Below, in pieces: positions 46,296 to 59,000 of a DNA stretch of 60,000 nt (the first letter of the stretch is position 1; every line of letters begins with the position of its first letter). The notes beneath the pieces were generated by a model. It was not told the DNA's origin. It did no database searches and saw only the letters and a program-made list of their open reading frames with translations. Source of the DNA: Lineus longissimus (taxonomy: Eukaryota > Nemertea > Pilidiophora > Heteronemertea > Lineidae); assembly GCF_910592395.1 (NCBI RefSeq), contig NC_088312.1, positions 20,097,292 through 20,157,291 of the forward strand, written 5' to 3'. A program made the position numbers and the translations under genes.

Positions 46296-47037
46296 GGGTC
46301 CACCTAATGTGCGTCCGGAACTCTGTTTGCGCGTCCGGAGCGCGTCCGGAAGAGAAAGTGCGCGTCCGGAACAATTTCCTATGTAAATATGAACCTATTG
46401 TTGCATTAGATGGCTTAAATAGCATTTTAATTCCATGTAGAGAAAATAAAATTGAAAAAAATCTTTTTGGTGACTTGTATTTTACAATTTTCAGCGAGGT
46501 GGTTAATTACTAATGCCATACTCATATCCCAACTTCCTTACGCGCCTTCTCCTGTTGTGGTCGTCTAAGTCGGTATGAGTTTGTCTTTGCGTGCCGTGGG
46601 ATAAGGGGCAATAGCAATTATTGTGAAGCCAATTTGCGCTTTTAGGGGGGAGGGGAGGGGACCGAGGGGGGCGGGGGAAGGGGGTCAACAAAATTCATTC
46701 CATGTGCTGAGACACCAGATACCAGTCCAATCCATTACAACACGGCTACTATCGAAATTCTGCAACTGCAACAACAATTGTTGAGGAGAAACGTCAGTAA
46801 ACTGGGATTTGATGGCTGTGTAACACCCAAATCACCCCGCTGAAAATTGTAAAATACAAAGTCACCAAGGAGATTTTTTCCAATTTTATTTTCTCTACAT
46901 GGAATTAAAATGCTATTTAAGCCATCTAATGCAACATTAGGTTCATATTTACATAGGAAATTGTTCCGGACGCGCACTTTCTCTTCCGGACGCGCTCCAG
47001 ACGCACAAATTGTTCCGGACGCGCATTAGGTAGACCG
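46296..47037. mobile_element. 742-bp foldback element with about 200-bp inverted arms
   Basis: Arms 46296-46496 and 46837-47037 are near-perfect inverse copies. The same 8-mer ctgtgtta lies just outside both ends (46288-46295 and 47038-47045), a likely target duplication. The arm tips contain several CGTCCGGA/TCCGGACG motifs. Long arms and an 8-9 bp duplication recall Mutator-like (MULE) or foldback elements; no transposase is present. Confidence 0.7.
46646..46684 (+). other. G-rich tract in the foldback element loop (possible G-quadruplex)
   Basis: Seven runs of three to six G in 39 bases, in the loop of the foldback element. The plus strand could form a G4; not tested. Confidence 0.45.
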
Positions 47038-47890
47038 CTGTGTTATCACCATTTACAGATGTACATCATGACGTTAATTCCTGTGGATTGATAAACATGG
47101 CGATATAAAACGCTCTTCACACAGCTTTGCAATACATCACGCAATGTTAGGCCTGCCTTTATAGAATATGCGCATTGTTACCGGTATGACCTTTACAAAT
47201 CAACGGGTGGGGGGGGGGGGCTTATTACAATGGCCTACTAATCGATTATAGCCTATGTTAAGTTAGATATCATCAAGTATCATGAATAGGAAGGCATCCA
47301 GGCCATTAGCATGGGCTGTCCGGTCTTTCCTGTTGAATGAATGAATGTACATTTACATGAGCCAATCGTACACAGTCACAATGCATGCAGTGACGAGTGT
47401 GTACTGTGTAGTATGTGTATTGATGTATTGTATACATAAGATGACATTTATATTCGACATTTCCAAACTGCAATGCTTTTCTTGACGTACTCGTCAATTA
47501 ATCGAACAATCACTAATGATACAATGACATACCATACTCTGAAGTCCATTAAAGTTAGATATATTATTGTTAAAATCCTTGATCAACACTGATCCATAGG
47601 TATTTACAGCACAAGTAATCGAGCAGACTTTCAAGCATGAAAATTCGCAATTGCATTTGCGTAAGTCTCGCGCAATGTGCAAATCGCACATTAACTCATT
47701 TCCTCTACCACACATATTTTGGTTTGCTTGCGACTAGCAGCGGTCTTTTGGGTAGGTTGTGACTGATAGGGTGGTTGTATTGGCCCAGAGGTCCAATTTC
47801 CGAGTTTTTTACAGTTTTTTTCAGAGTTTTTTACAGTTGTGAAACTGGTTGTGCCATGTCACCATCACTCAGTGTCACTATCCCACGATC

Positions 47891-48446
47891 TTGAGAGGAT
47901 GGAGTTTATAAGAATATGAATTCGAAATGTCACAACCTATACCACCAAAGACAGAGACAGGCCTGAGTCTGCTGTACATACCGGTAGTCTTATGCCATAG
48001 TATTGATGACAACATTCTAAGGCCAACACATATTGCCTTAGGATATTTTCTCCATTTATTAAATGAAAGCAAACTTGTAGCAGAAGAATAGGTTTGTTTC
48101 TATTGGCAGTAAATGGAGAGTAGGTACAACCAGTCCACAAGAACATTCAGCCCAAGTCAACTCCATCCTGATGGGTTGGTATATACCATGACCATTGCAG
48201 AGGAGACACACACCTACCAGTCAAATAATCTGTAAATTGGCTGGAAACGTGTCCTGTGAACATTTTTTCCATAACCATTGCCTCCTTTCTAATACTGTCT
48301 GCCTATACCAACAAGGTGTCCTTTAGAAAATGCAGGGGACATGCCAACAGTGGAGGAATTCTAACACAGTGATCAGGCCTGTCTCTGTCTTTGATGGTAT
48401 AGGTTGTGACATTTCGAATTCATATTCTTATAAACTCCATCCTCTC
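47891..48446. repeat. Inverted-repeat pair (arms about 72 bp, spacer about 400 bp)
   Basis: 47891-47963 and 48371-48446 are inverse copies sharing gaggatggagtttataaga and the following 50 bases. Probably the ends of one element or two oppositely oriented copies. Confidence 0.6.
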
Positions 48447-50194
48447 CACATCTTCACACTGTCCTCCAGATATTGTGCATTGGTACAGAGGGGAATGGGA
48501 AAGTTTGGGTTTATGATGGTCAAGGTTATTTTCCTCAAGATTATCTCTCCGTACAACAGGCCTTCTCCAGGCTTGTAGTCAGAGACCAATTTGGAATGAA
48601 TGGAATCAAACATCATGGAATCACTCTCCGTGCATTACTTCCATTTTCATGATTATAACTACAGGATCAGGTTAGGCTCATTTCGGCCTATCATACTAAA
48701 GGAACATGGAGGAGGGCCAGGGCGTAGAATTTTCACAGCCAAGAAAAATATTCTTATGTGGAATATTTGCATGGCGGAAAAATATCAAATGAAAATCAAC
48801 AACATATTGGTAGTCCAAGACAATTTTATTCATTTTCACAGAGGTATCAAATCCAGTGTCCATTTACACCATATATACAGTAAAGTAACACAAGTTACAA
48901 CTACAAATATTCCACCATCTCCTGCCATGATTAGGGACACTAAATGCAACGAAACAAGGATGTATATTTGTTTCTAAATACAGTAGGCCTACAAGTACTC
49001 ACTTAGTTCAATGACAGCGGCCAGTTCAAATCACTTTATTCAGCTTCCTCTTTAGGTTGTTTTGCTGGTTACAAGTTGACCAACCCAATTCAGCCAAGGT
49101 GACACTGTATGTTGATATTTACCAAATATTAGCTTCAAGATCCCTTCTCATTTACAAATCCAAGAAAAGACTAAAATCCTGGATTTTACCGGGATACTGT
49201 CAAACCACCCTTTCAAAACCCACCGAAGAGCTGATCAAGCATTAGAGCATACAATGAACACTACCTACAATATCAAATAAAAGTAAATCAGTCTAACCTA
49301 ACATCAACCAGTAGGTCATCAAATTTGATGCAGTTCATTGCTGCCACAACACCATTCCAATGCTGGAGGTGTTTCCAGGAAACCGCAGAACATTTTAGGC
49401 CAATGGTTTACAGTGCTGGTTGAAATACTAGTTTTGATGTACAGTGGCCGATAGCAAAAATATGATGAAGCCTCAATATATAAGAAAAAGACAAAGCGTT
49501 GACCTCTCCCCAGAAATTCTTTGTCTTTCTAAGCTTCAACCTATGTTGAGATACTCCCTTGATAACAAAGCAACACATTAATCACTAGTCTGGTCTTATA
49601 TGAGTTGACAATACTTTGGGTGAAGGTTTTTACACTAACGATAAAATATAAAGCAACTAGAACAAATATTCTTACAGGCAGAAATCATTTGGTATGGTAT
49701 TTTAGGTTTTACAACAACACTGTGCATGTACAGTACGCCTCGCACTCACCAAGGTCGGCCCGTTCTCTCCAATGTTAGATGAAATCATCCAAGTTTAATG
49801 CAATATACTAATAAATCACAATAGTCTTTTGGATGACCCATCCTCAATGTTTTTGCCCGATATCGTACTTTATAAAATATACACAATTTTTTGATACTCC
49901 TAATTCAGATGGAGACAGTACCCAAAAATTCTGGTCAGGTCACTCCGTCAGCGGTACATGTATGTGCCATCATCCCGGTTGCTCACTATAAAAGATTCAA
50001 AGTACTTCACGCCCGAGACCACATAGGTGATCTAATTACCAACATACTTGCTGCAGTCTCTCAGTGCATAGCACATCTGCATGTACAACTACCATCAGTC
50101 ATACAAGGGTCAACAGGTTATTCATTGGTAAATGTATTTTCTTGATCGATTCTGCACAAAGAAACCGATGTTGGTGGATGATCCCAACACGGTA

Positions 50195-50577
50195 GGAAAG
50201 TCTTCCAACATGCTTTATTTTCAATTAAAAACAATTCCTTTGATTCTTCCGAGGGACCATATTGATATACATGTAAAGAAATAGCAGGCTGATTTGTTGA
50301 ACTTGATCATAAAATTGGTTTATCCATCGACTTGAAAAAATCCCCGACCCATGGCACCACCTGACAAAGATGATCTGTGACACAGTTCTTTTGTCAGTTG
50401 ACTGACGAGACAAAACTAAGAGCCTGTCCAATCACTTTTAAGCCAACCATCCCATACTCATTAGAAACAGCTTAAATCCCACATCTCTCAATCCTTTCCG
50501 TGACATTCCTGGCCAATAGTTGTCAGTTCATCACATCTACAACAGGCCAAGTCCAAAATCATGCTATATGTACAATT
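50195..50577 (-). other. SRRM1: Probable SRRM1 3' UTR
   Basis: AT-rich, non-coding sequence follows the SRRM1 stop. A canonical AATAAA on the minus strand at 50219-50214, about 360 bases downstream of the stop, is the first plausible polyadenylation signal. The 3' boundary is inferred; other AATAAA hexamers lie further left (for example near 49035 and 48834). Confidence 0.4.
50214..50219 (-). promoter_or_regulatory. Candidate polyadenylation signal AATAAA for SRRM1
   Basis: Plus-strand tttatt, read AATAAA on the minus strand, lies about 360 bases past the SRRM1 stop. Chosen by position only; transcript ends were not available. Confidence 0.4.
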
Positions 50578-53500
50578 TCACTGGAGTTCCGTCGACTTCC
50601 TTTGCATCGACAGAAGGGCCTGCTCTCGAAGCTTGTTCAGCGTTCCACGCTCTTCACTACTCTCATTCTGCAAGACACAAGATTTGAAATGATATACACC
50701 ACAGCAATATTTTGTTATTCCTGAAATACAAATAACATTCCACTATTATCACAGGAGGCATACATGTACCACGGTGTTGTGTTACACCAAGGCCCATTAC
50801 TGCTAACAATGGCCTGAGGTACAGGCACCCTCAACTGGTTTAACCATGTCGACACAGCATACGTGAGGAGATACTCTCATGAAGACTTTGGTTTTTTCTC
50901 AAGATACACCAACATTTATGGAAAAGTCTGGTGCTTGAAAGGTGGACTGTTGATCTATTCTATCAAGCAGAAAAAAAAGACGACGCCAGTGAATTGTGTA
51001 CCGTGATGAGGAAAACACTGACGACTACTAAACAAAACTTAATGATTGATAGCCTAGACTGCAGTATGAAACAAACATGTACATCCTTTCAACCCGTCAC
51101 CCTAAACTTCTGGCAAACCCCTTTTACCAGTCAATCACATCACACTACTACCACACAAGAAAAGAGTGAATACAATATTCAGAAACAAAGTAACCAGATA
51201 TCAACAACTGAATCTTGATTGAGCTTAAGCATGAGATTTGTAAAACCAACAGATCCAAGATTTTGCCAGAAGACACAAAAAGCATAAGTACCAAAATGAG
51301 GAAAAGCTCTTTATACCATTTCCTCTGCAGCTTCCCCGGCCTTCTCTCCTTTCTTATGTTTGTGCTTCTTGTGTTTTTTATGCTTCTTATGCTTTTTATC
51401 TTTTTTATCCTTCTTAGCCTTCTTCTTCTTGCCATCGACCGAAGCCTATGAGGGGAAAAAGAAACGTTGCAAAAATGATTACTTTGCCAAAAGCGGGACT
51501 ACTTTTACCTGCACATGACAGCACAATCGGAGCTACCTACCAAGAAGTCCATCTGTGTGTAAACCCTTGGCAAAATAGTGTAAATTTGTAAAGAAAGTGT
51601 AATAGTTGGGCAGCAGTTAAGACTGGGCTTTTAAAAACAGAGTAAGTGAGAGAGAAAAAGCTAGACACATAAACTGACGTGGTTGTCAGAGCCGATTCTG
51701 TTGACTGCATGAATTTGTTGTAGAGCTTGTGTCAGTCTCTTATGGACCTATTGTCTCAACGGGATTTGACAAGGTGGCGACATCACTTGTGTGTGATGTT
51801 TCTTCCTGCCAACGCTTGATCTTTGAAAATCATCTCCCTTAGAACCCCACACGGCATTGTACACAGGAACAATTTGAGAAGCCACGTACCTCTGAATCAC
51901 TCCCTGATCCACTCTCACTCCTCTTGAACTTTTTCTTTGGCGTACCCTCCTCACTGACTGAACGTTCCTTTTTCCGCCTAAGGGGAGGTGTCCCTTCATG
52001 CATTGGAGCTGTTCTCAGCACATGATCATCTGAACGACTTTGGCGGGGTGGTGGCGACTGATCAGGTCGTGACCTTCCACGTGGTGGCATATGTTCAGGA
52101 TTATCATCGGTCGACCGCTGTCGACGTGGCGGACCATTCGTATCCATTCTTTTCAGAGGAGGCGGGGAAGGGGACGCCATTCTTCTCCGCTGGATGGGCG
52201 ATTCTGAACGTCGTGATATCCTCGGCGGTGGTGATACAGAACCAGATGATGACCTTGCACGCACCTTGTTGGGCAGTCTCGCACCATTGCGGTTTTGACG
52301 CACTGGGGAAGGGGAATACTCCTGTTTACGCCTTTGTGGTTTGGCATTCCTAGGAGGGGATCTGAAACATAAGTCAGACAGTCAATTTAATTCTTCACAC
52401 CAGAACAAGATAACTTTAAAAGCAGCATAATCCTTAAAGAGATGAATTTTGCTATCCAATCCAGCCAAGATATAGCTTAGTACTAAGATATAAAGTTCAA
52501 CAGAAAACATGTGTGAACCATCAGAATCAACCACTAGAATCCATGCCCAAAATAATAAATTCAATAGTACAGAATTAACTACAAATTGGGCAGCAATGAA
52601 ACCCATATAAACACTTACTCTGGTGAAAAATCCCTCTGTTGTCTCCCACGCTGCTTGACCTCTGGAGATGGTGAACCACGTCTTCGCCTTGGGGGACTCC
52701 CACGCCTGCCCCCTGGTGACCAATTCTGTTGCTGCCTACGTGGCGGGGATTGAGATTTATAAAGTGGCGGTGACCTCCTCCTCTGGGGAGATGGAACACC
52801 AGGGGGCAGTTGTTGTCTGTTAGCGGGCTGTCTGTCACGAGGAGATGGTGAGCGACGACGTCTTGTTTGTGCTGGGGGTGACCATTCAGGAGACCTGCGC
52901 CTTTGCGACACCTTATTGTCAGGTGACATCTGCCTCCTCGGAGGCGATCGTTTCCGAATAACCCTCTCTGGTGAGGGTGATTGGCTACTGTCAGATTCAC
53001 GTGGTGACATCTTCTTTCTACGGATTATTCTTTGTGGCGCTGGTGAATCAGGAGAGGAATCACGGCCAGGCCCTCGCTGCATGCGCATTGGCCCAGCATC
53101 AGGTGACCTTTCATCCTCCAATGCCTGCTTCCTTCTCGGAGATATGGAGCGTGGCTTGCGTTTTGGTGACCGACGCCAGGCATCAGGTGGAGCGTCAATT
53201 CTCCTCCTGACCATTTCTGGTGACGGCGCTTTTTTTGGCGGACCCTGATCGTCAGAGGAAGATGACGAAGAACGAGTTCTTTTAATCGGGGAGCGTTGTT
53301 GTCGTAGTGGACTCGGCTGTCTGCGTACCACTTCGACCGGTGACGGACGACGTCTTCTTATGGGAGACACCTGCCGACGCTGCCTCACTGGCGACGGGGA
53401 CCTACGATGTCGCATTGGTGAGGGTGACCTTCGACGCCTGATTGGTGATGGTGATTTACGTTTGAATGGTGATCTTCGTGGAGGTGACCAGCGCCTGGGT

Positions 53501-56073
53501 GGTGACCGCCGTTGAAACGGTGAACCATATCGTTTCGGTGAAGGTCGACGAGGAGATAAGTGTCTTCTTGGAGGTGACCGAACATTTCGAGGCGACATGG
53601 ATCTATTTCTCCCTACAATTAAGATGGACATGAATCAAGTCTAAAGTAGAAAAAGTTTTAGACATTGCCACCTGACAAAAGTCAACTGTCAACTGACCAA
53701 AAATCCCTAAATGATTTCATTCAGTTGTGTAGAAAAAGAAATCTCTCAAAGAATATGACCAAAGGTTGTAAAAACATTTGCGATTGTAGCAGTGGCCCAT
53801 TCAGACTAGTCATGCAGCCGTTGCACAAGGTAAATCTTTTACCATGTGATAACTTCGTTGAATATTTGTCAGCTGTCTGTCTCACTTAAGATAATCGCAG
53901 TGACAATGAATTAGACTTACTTCCTCGTACAGGTGATGCATCAGAGTCTGATGAACTATCTGAGCTCTCTGACTTATGCGCCCGGTATTGTCTACGTTTC
54001 TGGACTGATGCTTTAGTGGGAGATTCGCTGCCCTGGAAAAGGAGTTTGATAAGTTATATTTCAGAAGTCCACAAGAAAGGATATCAAATGTCTGTTTGGC
54101 AAATACTCCAAGGTAGGGTGAGCATTTTTAGCTGCAACTGTAGTTACCTGCCAGAGGGCTTTGGCCAGAGATAAGAGAACATCACAAGCTGCTCATGTTT
54201 TTCACGTTTGCTTACCCAGGCAAAGAAACCAGATACAAGAAGCCACGGTTTTACATTCCAGTTAAAGGACAAAGTTATTTAGGCTCGAGTGCCTTGAGGA
54301 CATGAACACAAAAAGGAAGTGATCTTGTAGGAAGCCAAACCCATAACTCCTGATAATGGAGCCAGCACTCTAACCAAGCTATGTCACTCCAATGGCAGGT
54401 AATATGATGGAGAAAGTGTCAGCATTTACAGATATCAACTCACACTATGTCTTGAGTTAGACCTTGACCGCTTCCTGCGACCATCTCTTCTTGCTGGTGA
54501 CCTTGACCCAGAACGTGACCGCCTCCTGCAACGAAACAAGATATCAACATCATTCAAAATGAGCATGAATCACCACTGAAAAAGGAATCTTAGCCATTCG
54601 AGTAAAACCTCAAAGTCAATTGGTATTCCAAAAAGTTGACGACAACAGGGACCTTGTGGCAACATGACCGTTATCCTTTTCAGGTGGGGAACAACACGCA
54701 AGACTAAAAGGGAAGATATGAGATGGAAAGACACACAATCATGATCTTGAATGTGCCGCAAAAACAAAGAAACTAATTTTCATGATTGTATCCAACAGAT
54801 ATTTACCTCCTTGGGCTTGGTCGCCTTCGGGGACTAGGTGTCCTTCGCCTCCTAGGAGAGCGACTCCTACGACGTGGTGGGCTTCTCCGCCTCGGGGATC
54901 TGCTTCTCCGCCGTGGGGACCTCCGCGGTGACCGCCTCCGTGGTGGTGAATGTCGGCTACGGCCGGATCTGTGATGAGGTGACCTCCTACGAGGGGAACG
55001 AGATCGAGACCGTGACCGGGATCGCCGTCTTCTTGGTGACCTTGACCTGAAAGTATGACGTAGGGGACACATCAACCCAGTGCGTGAGACTTTGGCACAG
55101 GACTAGATGACATAGCTGTGATGCTAACCAGGGTACAGGGAATCTCACTCTCATATCATACAAAGGACACAGAACATGACCTGAAATTCGACAAAATCCA
55201 GGCTTTTTCAATTGCATCCAAAATATACACACCTGGTAGAGGCTGACCAGCACTTCACCTGCCAAGCAACATGGCTCCTCCGAACTCAACCTGAGTCAGC
55301 TTAATTCATGAATTGTAAATGTCTTAGCCTACCTGGTCCTTGACCTCCTCCTCTTTCTCTCAGGTGTCTTTGACCTGCTCTTCTTCTTAGGCTTAGCCTC
55401 ATCTTTTTCCGGTTTGTCACCAGTAGTTTCTTTCTTTATCTCTTCGACAGCGGCCAAGTCTTTATCATTCTCTGCAGAAGCTACAACGTCATTTTCTTTG
55501 GGCTGACCTGGTTTTGGACTCCTGAAAAACAGAAACATGATGGATGTAGTGGTAATTCTACTGAATCTTTATAGAGCAAAACAACTCAATACGCAGGTTT
55601 TGTTGTAATGAAATTTAACACAAGACTGGCCTAAATCTACTCTTTGCCTTTTCCAATAGATTGTTTCAAATAATTTTTTTGGGCAATTCCGAAATTACCC
55701 TTTCTACAGGCAACTTAAATATCCAGAGAAAAAAATGCCTACGTCAAAATGGACTTCATCTGGCATCAGGTATCATTATGAAACTGACCACTAAAAACAC
55801 ACAAATGTGATTTTTTTTTGGGCTGATAAGGGTCACAAGAGATGTCTTGAGTGCAGCTGTCCCTACCCTGTTGGCTCCCCTCCCAGTTCTGCCTTCAATC
55901 CAACTTCAGCCACATCTTTCTTCACCTCAGCGTCATCCAATCGCTTGGTTTTATCAGGAGTTCTAGATTTCGACTTTGATCGAGATGGGCGTAACCTTGG
56001 CGATTTAGAAGGACTCTTATCACGCCGACCTCGTCGCCTTCTCTGTGATCGGCTCCTACTTCTTGAGCGGCGT
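50578..56073 (-). CDS. SRRM1: SRRM1 exons encoding the RS/RRSP repeats, KKHKK tract and C-terminus
   Basis: From 56073 leftwards the protein is dominated by Arg-Ser and Arg-Arg-Ser-Pro repeats, the substrate of SR-protein kinases and the part that mediates speckle targeting and protein contacts. The 994-bp exon 53612-52619 alone encodes about 330 residues of SPPRR/SPSP repeats. Exon 51445-51317 encodes a Lys/His tract (KDKKDKKHKKHKKHKKHKH) that matches the human KKHKK region, and its donor is a weak gtataa. The last exon supplies NESSEERGTLNKLREQALLS and a TGA stop. Because the repeats are GC-rich and stop-poor, several open frames also exist on the opposite strand; these are shadows. Confidence 0.93.
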
Positions 56074-59000
56074 CTGAATATAATCGAAAAGAGATTTGTA
56101 AATCACCGATGATCTGTTATGAACGCTGTTCAGAAAAGCTTAATGGACGACACTGCCATCTGACAGAAGACCCAAGCTCTCGACAATTTCAATTATTTCT
56201 CCCAACTTGAGATTATGAATGAGAGCTTAGCAACAGCTAGGACTGTGTTGGGAAAAATATCAGATGACAAGTTAAACTGGTGTTACATTCTGAATGTTAC
56301 TACAAACAAAAGAATGATCTTAAAGTCCAATTCTGTACTGGTACTGACCTATCTTTATCATTTTTCTCGTCTTTGTCTTTTCGTTCCTTGGCTCGTACTT
56401 CTTCCTCAATCTTCTTCAGATTGCTCTGGATTCGCTCCATTTCAGCCTGAAAAATAAAACATGCACTGATAAAAAAATCCGTTTTCATTATCAACACACC
56501 CCTAATCTATAAACCCGTCTATGCCATTTTCTAATGCGTTCAATCGCAGCATCTCAAACTCGAATTTAAGTCTCATAGTTGGTAGTTCAGCTCATTATGC
56601 CTACGTCTGGTGATGGATGGCAGGTTAGTGGGGTAATCCTGCAGTATGGGGGTCGAAGGTTGGACTTCAATCCTGCACAGAGAACCTGCTGCACCCACAA
56701 CAAACTTACTGCTGTACCTCGCAACAAGTTGGCAAGGAGACGGTCTGCTCATCATAAAACTTGAGCTGCCAGCCAAACGGGCCGATTCAAGACAGCTATT
56801 GGGGGACATGTTGGAAGAGGTAAGATAGAAATTCTAGCAAACCACTCCGCTGAAACAACATTTTTCAATGATGTATTAACAACTTCACACTAACCTGTCT
56901 TTTCTTAATCTCTTCCTTCTTCTGTTCTACAAATGCAGTAGGAATACCACTGATATTTTCCTGAGCACTGCATAGTAGATCCCAGAGCTCGTGCAGGAGA
57001 GAACGGGCATTTTTGGCGTTGAGAAATCCAGTCAGGTTTATCTGCATCTCCTTCGGATCGGGGTACTGGAGCGAGAGAATAAACAATACAGACCATATTA
57101 GAAGATGAAGCGACAAATCTTCATCATGTCGTAGTACAGGAACCTATCTGAACCCTTGTAGAATGGAGGACGAGTTCAATCTGAAGTGTTCCCTGAACTA
57201 TTGACTAACATTGTGCTGCCCACGAACTCAAATTCATCAGACTTGCTATATGAGTTACAGGTAAAGCTTACATGGCATTTACAGACAATCTCTGAAAGCT
57301 GGGGATCCATTCCTGACTCTGGGTTAGAAGACACAACGTGCCCAAGTGCCATGCTCAATGGTTGAGACCTTAAGCTTGCACAGTGGTGGTCAGCTCAATC
57401 GATGGAATAAACTACCCTCCATCCTCACTTATCATCAGTTTGTCTAACTCAAGACCTAACACAGATCCCAATAGAAACTCATTTGTCCCAAGATACATAC
57501 CTAGTACCAAGTACCAAGCATAGATTGAGCAATGCTGGTTAGTTCTAATGTAAACAGATAAGTTGACGCTGCCAACCTATTCATTGCTGTGTAGGAACAG
57601 ATAACATCAAAAAAAAATATGGTGAGGGACTGTGGCCGTTTCAGTTTCCATAACTAGACTTACTGATTGAAGTCGCCCACCCTTCTCAAGGTCAGATAGG
57701 GACACTTGGTCAGTGAATACACTTCATTTTATGAGATGTCACGAAACAATCAAATCGTACAACATTACTTTTAAACAAAAACGTTAATGAATCCCCAATT
57801 CTAATGAGCTATTCCAAATATATTAATCGAGGAAAGTCGCAACTCGACCCCCTTCACAACTATTTTCAAACATCTACTTATATGCCCTGCAAAAAGAGCA
57901 TACATAGTTATGTTCAATTATCATAAAATCTGATTTTACTCAACAATTTTGTTTATTTCAAGACATCTTGAATTCTCTGCATTAAGGTATGGTTTTACTT
58001 CTTCTGAATCCAGTAGATATCTTATGTCATTTAGAGCAATGATTAAAGCAAGATGAATCTTTAACTGGTACGTCTCGGCAATGAGTAGAGACGTATTAAG
58101 TCGTGACAACACATCCCACTATAGCACTGGGATGTACTCATGGTCCACAGTGAAACCTGTAGGAAAATAGTGAAAACTTCTATAGAATTTGTTAACATGT
58201 AACACACATAATAATTCATTGATTACTCGAGTGGTTCACTAGCGCCCAAAGATTCAAGAATTGCACTCATCAAATTCCTAAAACGTTGTCTTATTCGAGA
58301 CAAAATGACATACAAGTTTACGTAAGAAAGAAATCTACTTAACTTTAAGCTCTAAAGCTGTTGATACAAACCACAAACGTTCCTGTGTGTAGAACTATCA
58401 CCATTGCTGCCCAGAAGATTTTTGTGTCTATATTTTAATGCAACCCTTGGACTCTGTGAGACCTTAGTTTCAATCAACGGGTCGGATATTTTATATGCCT
58501 CTAATTGTGAAGGAAATATAGGCAAAGTATAAGTACACATCATTTAAACAACTAACACGGGTTAGGGCTCGGAAGAAAATAGTCTACTTCGGATGACTGG
58601 TGGCTGCAAGTGCTGAGAGAGCAAAAACATGAAGACCAAGTACCCCCACCTGATTAAGTGGCATATGACATCACCACAATATTTCTCCATTTAGTTGACA
58701 ATCATACACTCTAATGGAACTCCATCTTTTCAGAAGAGATGAGCATGGTTAACAAAAAATAAGAATAATCAACCCATCCTCCCACCATCAAGAAATCTTA
58801 TCCCAATATCAGCATCAATGATATATTATATACATTCTGCATGTTTTGCCATCTCAAGACAAGGTGCATAATAATCAATATCAAAGTTATCATCTGTTTT
58901 ATAGTGGCAAACGGGCACAACACCGAGAGATCTTTTAAATCACTCGATACAAATCTGTGAAAAAGCAAAAAATTATGAACAAAAGTAATGCCAACTTACC

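Larger units (their letters stand above)
44559..50194. other. Intergenic region between SRRM1 3' end and VPS13D first coding exon
   Basis: No conserved protein-coding segment was recognised on either strand. It must contain the VPS13D promoter and its 5' UTR exon, because the coding exon 1 begins at a splice acceptor (AG at 44560-44559), but I could not locate them. The middle holds a 742-bp foldback element (46296-47037), the right part an inverted-repeat pair (47891-48446). A poly-G run occurs near 47208. Short open frames here (44697-45119, 48600-48977) match nothing I know. Confidence 0.6.

Noticed and set aside
51988-53248. Plus-strand frames opposite the SRRM1 RS region
   Set aside because: GC-rich, stop-poor SR codons create open antisense frames; no domain seen.
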